A stretch of DNA of 10,941 nt, from assembly GCA_937901455.1 (NCBI GenBank), contig CALDIA010000025.1, positions 1-10,941 of the forward strand. The letters run 5' to 3'. The DNA is from an uncultured Bacteroidales bacterium (lineage in GTDB: Bacteria; Bacteroidota; Bacteroidia; Bacteroidales; WCHB1-69). Below, one piece after another: positions 5,642-10,941 of this stretch. The notes under the pieces were generated by a model. That model was not told the origin of the DNA and ran no database searches. It saw nothing but the letters and a program-made list of their open reading frames with translations. Every line of letters begins with the position of its first letter. The first letter of the stretch is position 1. The position numbers and the translations under genes are program-made.

Positions 5642-6850
5642 CTAATCAAGATGCAAATCATGTCCCATTTTATCCTGTTTGGTCTTCAGATAGCGGGCAT
5701 TTTCTTTGTTAGGAGCAATTATGATAGGTATGGTTTCAGCGATATTGATGCCGTGGGCATCAAGGCCGACGCGTTTGGCGGGGTTGTTTGTGATAAGGCG
5801 CACGTTGGTGGCCTGCAAATCGCGCAGTATCTGGGCTCCGATGCCATAATCGCGTTCGTCGGCCTTGAAGCCGAGTTCCAGATTGGCCTCCACCGTGTCG
5901 CGGCCCAGTTCTTGCAAATGGTAAGCGCGCAGTTTATTGATAAGGCCGATGCCTCTGCCTTCCTGGCTCATATAGAGGATGAGACCTTTGCCTTCTTTGT
6001 CCACCATCTGCATGGCGTTATGCAGTTGGTCGCCGCAGTCGCATTTGCAGGAGCCGAAGATATCGCCGGTAGCGCAAGAGGAGTGTACGCGAACCATCAC
6101 TGGCTCACCGGCTTCCCATTCGCCCTTCTTGAGGGCCAGATGGGTGGCGCCGTTGTTCAGTTGCGTATAGGCTATCAGCCGGAAGGTACCCCAGCGTGTG
6201 GGCAGGTTCATCCCTTCTTCTTTACGAATAAGGGTCTCGCGCTGGAGACGGTAGGCAATCAATTTCTCAATACTGGTCACCTTGACATCGTGTTTCTCGG
6301 CAATTTCCAGCAGCTGGGGCAGCCGGGCCATGGTGCCGTCAGGGTTGATGACCTCTATCAGGGAGCCGACGGGCTGCAGGCCAGCGAGACGGCACATATC
6401 GACTGTCGCCTCCGTATGTCCGGCGCGCACCAGCACTCCGCCATCCCGTGCCCGCAAGGGGTTCACGTGCCCCGGACGCCCGAAGTTTCCCGGCTTCATT
6501 GTAGGGTCGGCCAACGCCTTAATAGTAGCCGCACGATCAGACATGGAAACACCCGTGGTGCAACCATATCCCAACAGGTCAACCGTCACCGTGAATGGCG
6601 TGCCATGCATCGATGTATTGTCGTTAACCTGCATGGGAAGATCCAGCTGCTCGCAACGTTCCTTCGTCAAAGGCACACACAAGACACCCCGGCCATACTG
6701 CAACATGAAGTTCACCTTCTCAGGCGTTATCTTCTCCGCCGCTATAATAAAATCTCCTTCATTTTCTCTATCTTCATCGTCCACCATAATGATGAACTTT
6801 CCAGCTTTCAAATCTTCTAAAGCCTCTTCAATGGAACTAAGTTCTCTCAT
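5642..6850 (-). CDS. ribBA: RibBA: 3,4-dihydroxy-2-butanone-4-phosphate synthase / GTP cyclohydrolase II
   Basis: A 402-residue bifunctional enzyme opening both branches of riboflavin synthesis. The RibB half (about 1-200) makes 3,4-dihydroxybutanone 4-phosphate from ribulose 5-phosphate; the acidic motif DDEDRENEGD (24-33), RPGHVNPL (125-132) and GHTEA (144-148) are all seen. The RibA half (about 205-400) converts GTP to the pyrimidine precursor; zinc ligands are Cys259, Cys270 and Cys272 in the HSSCATGDIFGSCKCDCG segment, with QEGRGIGL (296-303), DERDYGIGAQIL (331-342) and TNNPAK (354-359). Length and domain order are those of ordinary fused RibBA. The ATG at 6850 is supported by the usual start of the first helix (SSIEEALEDLKAGKF). 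No FMN riboswitch can be recognised in the 72-nt upstream gap. It precedes mtgA and follows the DUF5689 genes on the same strand. Confidence 0.97.
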   Translation of the reverse strand: MRELSSIEEALEDLKAGKFIIMVDDEDRENEGDFIIAAEKITPEKVNFMLQYGRGVLCVPLTKERCEQLDLPMQVNDNTSMHGTPFTVTVDLLGYGCTTGVSMSDRAATIKALADPTMKPGNFGRPGHVNPLRARDGGVLVRAGHTEATVDMCRLAGLQPVGSLIEVINPDGTMARLPQLLEIAEKHDVKVTSIEKLIAYRLQRETLIRKEEGMNLPTRWGTFRLIAYTQLNNGATHLALKKGEWEAGEPVMVRVHSSCATGDIFGSCKCDCGDQLHNAMQMVDKEGKGLILYMSQEGRGIGLINKLRAYHLQELGRDTVEANLELGFKADERDYGIGAQILRDLQATNVRLITNNPAKRVGLDAHGINIAETIPIIIAPNKENARYLKTKQDKMGHDLHLD

Positions 6851-6922
6851 TCTCTTCTTATCTTCTTTATGATTTAGTTATTCAACCAGTAAATTTCAAA
6901 ACGATATAGTTATGTGGTGTAT

Positions 6923-8239
6923 CTACTTTGCAGCGCTCGCCAGTTTGGTAATTCTGTAGCCTTGTACCGCCCATGGTGTTCCCGCAGGTGTTCCATCCTT
7001 ATGATAGCGTAATGCAATACGGAAGGTAGGTGCTGGCACCGCACTCAAATCCAAGGCATTACTCCACCCAAAAGCTGAGGGAAAGACATTCAGGTTCGGG
7101 CTGAAGGCGGTCCAATTGCTTCCATCACACACATCACCGTCGGTATAAGTGGTAGAGTAATATACCTGATAGTAGTTGGCAAGACTGCCGCCCACATTGT
7201 TCTGGTGTTTGATCTCCAGAATCACATTCTCCAAGGAATTCAAACTAACAAGGGAGATCACCGGGGAGATAAGCCAGTCATCGCACTCCTCGTTGGAGGC
7301 ATTATGGAAAATAATGTCTGAGCCTTGGAAATTGCGATATTGCCAAGCATCGGTCATAGGATAACGACACCATGTGCCATTGGTCAAGCTGTTGGCGTTC
7401 ACATAGTTTTCCACCAATACTTCATCCTGTTGCATTTCCTGTACATCTTCCTTGGTGCGCAGGGTAAGCTGATATGAGGAGTTATAGACCGACAGAATGC
7501 CGTAGAGACAGTACTGCTTGGTAGCGTCAATCAAAATATTTCGGAAATAGGCATAGTTAGAGGTCCGCACCGTGATGGGAGTACCATTGATATAGATGGT
7601 ACGGTCGCAGGTAAAATCATTGGAGGCTAATGGTTGACCATGATATTGGGAATCAAAAGTGCAACCATTTATGCGTACCAGGCAGTTCACATTTTCAGGC
7701 ACCAGTTCTGCCGATCCGGTCACCTCTATGGGATGTGCGACTAAAGGATTGTTGAGGTCTGGGAGTCCATCCTTGTGCAGGTATTGTCCCAAAGCACTTT
7801 GGTTAATGCGTCCCACGGAACCGCTGTATTTCCAGCCTATCTGGTGTTTGTTGTGATAGTCGCCAACAATGAGTCCGCGACAATCGAGGTAGATGGTTTG
7901 TCCCACGGGATACTCATTATAGAGGCCTGAGCGGTCGATGGAGATTTCAATGCCACCGGTCTCGTCTTGAACGGTCAGATATTTGTAGCAATTACCGCCC
8001 TGATCGGAGCTCACCACGGTAGCCTTGACGATGAAGATCTCATCGTAGCTGCATATGGAATCTTGGGCTCCGGTGCCCATCACGGGATGCATGGCCTTGA
8101 TATCGGCAATAGTGTGATTGGCGGCGGGGCCATCATACACGGGAACTTGGAATTCCGGGGTCTCCCAACGGTTACAGGAGGCGAATATGCCCGCCACGAG
8201 TGCGGTCAGGACAATAATGTATAGGTTCGTACTTTTCAT
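6923..8239 (-). CDS. DUF5689 lipoprotein with C-terminal choice-of-anchor-J-like domain (downstream paralogue)
   Basis: A 438-residue lipoprotein. The signal peptide ends in GIFASC, making Cys22 the lipidated residue, so it is likely outer-membrane anchored. The DUF5689 region (about 43-266) begins HTIADIK and contains NCYKYLTVQDETGGIEI and YPVGQTIYLDCRGLIVGDY, a beta-rich pattern I read as OB-fold-like. Residues ~275-438 look like a jelly-roll, choice-of-anchor-J or cleaved-adhesin-type domain, with the hallmark DWLISPVISL (321-330). The upstream gene is a paralogue of the same architecture, 8 nt away, and a TonB-dependent receptor precedes both, so the three are probably one operon and one surface complex. 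The ligand is unknown. It is less well conserved around the anchor domain than its paralogue and could have diverged in ligand. Confidence 0.88.
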   Translation of the reverse strand: MKSTNLYIIVLTALVAGIFASCNRWETPEFQVPVYDGPAANHTIADIKAMHPVMGTGAQDSICSYDEIFIVKATVVSSDQGGNCYKYLTVQDETGGIEISIDRSGLYNEYPVGQTIYLDCRGLIVGDYHNKHQIGWKYSGSVGRINQSALGQYLHKDGLPDLNNPLVAHPIEVTGSAELVPENVNCLVRINGCTFDSQYHGQPLASNDFTCDRTIYINGTPITVRTSNYAYFRNILIDATKQYCLYGILSVYNSSYQLTLRTKEDVQEMQQDEVLVENYVNANSLTNGTWCRYPMTDAWQYRNFQGSDIIFHNASNEECDDWLISPVISLVSLNSLENVILEIKHQNNVGGSLANYYQVYYSTTYTDGDVCDGSNWTAFSPNLNVFPSAFGWSNALDLSAVPAPTFRIALRYHKDGTPAGTPWAVQGYRITKLASAAK

Positions 8240-8247
8240 ACTTTCGG

Positions 8248-9510
8248 TTATTTAGAGGTGAGACCTGTGATGGAGATGTTATTTATGGCCCACTGCACAT
8301 TTTCGCCCATCACTTTGAAGGCGATGCGGAATTCGGGAGACTGGGCGCCTATGGGCAGATTGAAATTTTCATTCACGAAGGTATTGGTCCCTTCCGTGGC
8401 ACTGAGGGTAAGCGGAATCCAAAGTGTGGTGCTCCCACTGCCCGTATAATGGTCGGTATAGAAGCACATCAACTTGACAGCATCGTAGCCACCGGGAGCG
8501 CGGTGTGTGAAGGTAAGCACTGGGTCTTGCACTTGGCTAAGGTCAATAGCTGGAGAAATCAGCCAGCTACCATTTGCGGAGGAACCATTGTAGTAGAAAC
8601 CTGTGAAACTGCTATTGGACATTACCGTCCAGTCGGGACCATGAAGCCAGCCATCATCAAAAGCATTGGCATAGTTGACGGTGAAGATGGTGGTAGTTTG
8701 TGGAGGGGCGACAAAGCCCTGCACATCGTCCAGACTGCGGATAACGATCTGTACATAGTTGTTATAGCGGGTCAGGATGCCATACACAGTGCCAGTACCA
8801 ACGGGAAGCGTTTCGGAGATAAAGTCCGCATAGTTACTGGTCCGCATCGTAATAGTAGAACCATCAGCCATGCGTATATCATGGCTGGTGGACGCATTCG
8901 GCTCGCAATAGGTGGCCGCACCGCCCTCGATGAAAGTGGCATTTTCCAATTTAACCAAACGGTTGTACCATGTGGCAGGAATATTGTCTGCAGCCGGTAT
9001 GGTGGTAAGCACGATGGGGGAAAAGGCGTCATCGAGATCAATGGGAAGACCGTCACAGAAGAGATACTTAGAGGTTTTGGCTGAAGGGATGCCCTGCATA
9101 GAGCCGTTCTCCCACATCCCCAACTGGGGCAGCTTGTAATAGTCACCCAGCACCAAGCCGTCGCACTTCACAAAGATACGCTGACCCACGGGATATTTGT
9201 AATAGAGGGTTGAATTGTCAATCTTGATTTGGATGCCTGCGGTGCCATCTTCAATATTAATATACTTGTAGCAGTTGCCATGCTCATCGGAGCTAACCAC
9301 AATACCCGAGATGATGGTACCAGCAGGAATGGAGTCAAACGAATTGGTGGACCCTATGGTATGATACTCCAGCAACTCGGCAATGGTCATGTTGGCCACC
9401 CCGTCAAAGGTTTGCACCGGAGCCACATCCGGTTCCAAATTACAGGAGTTGAGAAAGAAGAGGGCGCCGCATATCAGCGCCACGAATGGAATATGTCTCT
9501 TTATACTCAT
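8248..9510 (-). CDS. DUF5689 lipoprotein with C-terminal choice-of-anchor-J-like domain (upstream paralogue)
   Basis: A 420-residue lipoprotein with lipobox FLNSC (Cys23). DUF5689 spans about 41-265: MTIAELLEYH, then VVSSDEHGNCYKYINIEDGT and YPVGQRIFVKCDGLVLGDYY. The C-terminal jelly-roll-like domain (about 274-420) carries SWLISPAIDL (315-324). It aligns end to end with the downstream neighbour, most clearly in VVSSD-x-x-GNCYKY, LY-x-x-YPVGQ, MRTSNYA/VRTSNYA and WLISP, so the pair arose by tandem duplication. It starts 17 nt after the TonB-dependent receptor stop codon and ends 8 nt before its paralogue, indicating co-transcription. By analogy with SusC/SusD-type pairs it may be the receptor's surface partner, but it has no SusD-like TPR fold, so the role is inferred only from position. 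Confidence 0.88.
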   Translation of the reverse strand: MSIKRHIPFVALICGALFFLNSCNLEPDVAPVQTFDGVANMTIAELLEYHTIGSTNSFDSIPAGTIISGIVVSSDEHGNCYKYINIEDGTAGIQIKIDNSTLYYKYPVGQRIFVKCDGLVLGDYYKLPQLGMWENGSMQGIPSAKTSKYLFCDGLPIDLDDAFSPIVLTTIPAADNIPATWYNRLVKLENATFIEGGAATYCEPNASTSHDIRMADGSTITMRTSNYADFISETLPVGTGTVYGILTRYNNYVQIVIRSLDDVQGFVAPPQTTTIFTVNYANAFDDGWLHGPDWTVMSNSSFTGFYYNGSSANGSWLISPAIDLSQVQDPVLTFTHRAPGGYDAVKLMCFYTDHYTGSGSTTLWIPLTLSATEGTNTFVNENFNLPIGAQSPEFRIAFKVMGENVQWAINNISITGLTSK

Positions 9511-9527
9511 TGCTGTTGGATTTTCTG

Positions 9528-10941
9528 TTAATTAAAGGTGAAATTTATACCCAAATAGAACGTGGTGCCAAAGGCATAATAGTACTTGTTGCCAAACTTG
9601 TTGACATTATAGGAGGAGTAGTCAAAACGGTACTGCTCCCATGCCGTAGTCACGAGGTTCTTATTGTTGAGCAGGTTTGTCACGCTGGCATTGAATCCGA
9701 TGATGTAGCCGCTCTTGATACGCCAGGATTTGCTTACGGAAACGTCCATAGTGAATTGCCCTTTGAGGCGCTCCTGGTCCACCACTTGGTGGTAAAGTTC
9801 GGAGTTTTCATCCAAAGAACCACGGGCGGTAGAGGTACGACGCTCGGGGTTAAGGTCGCAATAGATCTTATCGAAATAGTTGCAGTTGATGTTGACCCAC
9901 CAGTAGTTATAGTTGAATTTGAGTCCGGCAGTGGCAGCCACTTGCGGGGTACCTGACACGTGGAAATTCTTCCAATAGACCGTTCTCTCCATATCGCCTT
10001 CAAAGTCAGTGCCATTATCAGCATTCATCGTCACTTGAGCACGATCGGAGTAGCGATAGTCACCGTAGTTGCCGGCGAGGATCAGGGAGAACATGCTGCC
10101 CAGCTTGATTTCCATGCCGAGTTCAGCACCGATGTGGCGCTGGTCAATACCGGAAATGGAGTAATTGACCATGCTCGCATAGTCATCGTGGTAGAAACTG
10201 ATAAGACGGGTAGCATCCACGATCTGGGCACAATAGGCGGTCAAACGCATCTTGATAGCCGGATAGTTGATAACATAGGAGAAATCACCGGCATACACTT
10301 TCTCATTTTTGAGATTTTCGGCATACTTGTTACGAATACGCGGAGACACGAAAGCGTTGAGCACACTGGGGGCGTGGGAACTGACCATACCGTTCAACAC
10401 AAGGTAGTTGCGACCATTGATCTTATAGGTAACACCTGCCTTGCCGGCACCTTCCAGGAAACGTCTCACTTCAGACTTGCCATAAGACTCGTTCTGGAAA
10501 CGGCCATTCTGCATATTACCCACGCGCCAGAACTCTGTGCCACCAATTTCGCCACCCAAGTGGAAATCGACATGATTGTAGGTAAAGGCAGCCAACGCCC
10601 AGGCTTTCTGGGTATAAATATGATAATCATAGCTGTAACCGAAAGTATCATCCTCATACAAGGTGTCATCCATGTGCAGCAGGTCGTTATACTGCACGTT
10701 CTGGTCTTCCGGAGAATCACCCTCTGAGAAGTTGTCCACATCAAGCCAGTAGGCACCGCCGAGCAGGTCGTTGATGGTCTTGTAGTTCTTTTGCTTCACA
10801 CCTCTGACATCGATGCCGCCATACAATTTGACGTGCTCGGTCAGCGTGGCGTTAAAGTTGGAGCTCCCGCCCAAAAGGAAATGATCGTAGATACGGTTCT
10901 CCACCATATATTGTGCTCTCTTGCCTTGGTAGGCAGCCAAT
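9528..10941 (-). CDS. TonB-dependent receptor, beta-barrel portion (5' end outside window)
   Basis: The C-terminal ~470 residues of an outer-membrane receptor; the frame is open to the window edge, so the signal peptide, any carboxypeptidase-like domain and the plug lie beyond 10941. The visible part is alternating aromatic/polar beta-strand text typical of 22-strand barrels: GAGKAGVTYKINGRNYLVLN, IDQRHIGAELGMEIKLGSMF, FNASVTNLLNNKNLVTTAWE near the end, and the closing YYAFGTTFYLGINFTFN with an aromatic residue next to the C-terminus for BAM recognition. Such receptors import bulky ligands using TonB-ExbBD energy. The two downstream DUF5689 lipoproteins suggest a receptor-lipoprotein import unit; the substrate cannot be told from this part. 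Confidence 0.9.
   Translation of the reverse strand, partial: LAAYQGKRAQYMVENRIYDHFLLGGSSNFNATLTEHVKLYGGIDVRGVKQKNYKTINDLLGGAYWLDVDNFSEGDSPEDQNVQYNDLLHMDDTLYEDDTFGYSYDYHIYTQKAWALAAFTYNHVDFHLGGEIGGTEFWRVGNMQNGRFQNESYGKSEVRRFLEGAGKAGVTYKINGRNYLVLNGMVSSHAPSVLNAFVSPRIRNKYAENLKNEKVYAGDFSYVINYPAIKMRLTAYCAQIVDATRLISFYHDDYASMVNYSISGIDQRHIGAELGMEIKLGSMFSLILAGNYGDYRYSDRAQVTMNADNGTDFEGDMERTVYWKNFHVSGTPQVAATAGLKFNYNYWWVNINCNYFDKIYCDLNPERRTSTARGSLDENSELYHQVVDQERLKGQFTMDVSVSKSWRIKSGYIIGFNASVTNLLNNKNLVTTAWEQYRFDYSSYNVNKFGNKYYYAFGTTFYLGINFTFN

Noticed and set aside
5651..6820. A 389-codon open frame on the + strand opposite ribBA
   Set aside because: ribBA on the minus strand has every family motif over the same bases. 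The + strand text has no recognisable domain, and long antisense frames are common opposite conserved, GC-richer genes.
6851..6922. FMN riboswitch ahead of ribBA
   Set aside because: The gap is only 72 nt and AT-rich; it cannot hold the multi-stem FMN aptamer and shows none of its conserved segments.
8449..9084. A 211-codon + strand frame opposite the upstream DUF5689 gene
   Set aside because: It is antisense to a lipoprotein with a lipobox and conserved paralogue, and shows no domain of its own.
9960..10727. A 255-codon + strand frame opposite the TonB-dependent receptor
   Set aside because: The minus-strand barrel reading is clearly protein-like and continuous. The + strand translation is a histidine/isoleucine-rich shadow without a domain.

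Overview
The window looks like chromosomal DNA from a Bacteroidota, most likely Bacteroidales. Supporting signs are TAnnTTTG-type promoter boxes, no useful Shine-Dalgarno sequences, SusC/TonB-style outer-membrane machinery, DUF5689 lipoproteins, a type IX secretion C-terminal tail remnant and a fused RibBA. The standard genetic code fits. No rRNA, tRNA, CRISPR array or IS element was seen.

Left part (1-4518) is a decayed, rearranged accessory block on a generally AT-rich background. It starts with a GC-rich non-coding island. Next is an exported protein gene (311-946) split by one in-frame TAG. Abutting its stop codon, on the opposite strand, is a truncated tyrosine recombinase whose first catalytic arginine reads as cysteine. 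Then comes a type I restriction specificity (HsdS) cassette with two target-recognition domains (TRDs), no N-terminal start region and a -1 frameshift at an A-AAA-AAG heptamer. An intact AAA_14/DUF4143 ATPase with its own promoter follows, then a third, internally deleted TRD. The block ends in the last ~45 residues of an otherwise missing T9SS-sorted surface protein.

A near-identical 19-21 bp repeat sits at the start of each of the three TRDs, in the same reading frame each time, encoding (S/P)HY(G/E)N(L/V)P. Exchange between copies would swap recognition domains in frame. The block therefore reads as a silent, recombinase-associated HsdS domain-shuffling array. No hsdM or hsdR lies in the window, and the resident recombinase looks inactive.

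Middle (4519-4853) is a 335-nt gap with a short repeat and four hairpin-forming inverted repeats.

Right part (4854-10941) is conventional and entirely on the minus strand with short gaps (17, 8, 72 and 17 nt). In transcription order: a TonB-dependent receptor (5' end outside the window), two tandem paralogous DUF5689 lipoproteins, RibBA (riboflavin synthesis) and the monofunctional peptidoglycan glycosyltransferase MtgA. The receptor and lipoproteins probably form one outer-membrane uptake or surface-binding unit. ribBA-mtgA form a housekeeping pair that may have its own promoter or be read through from upstream.
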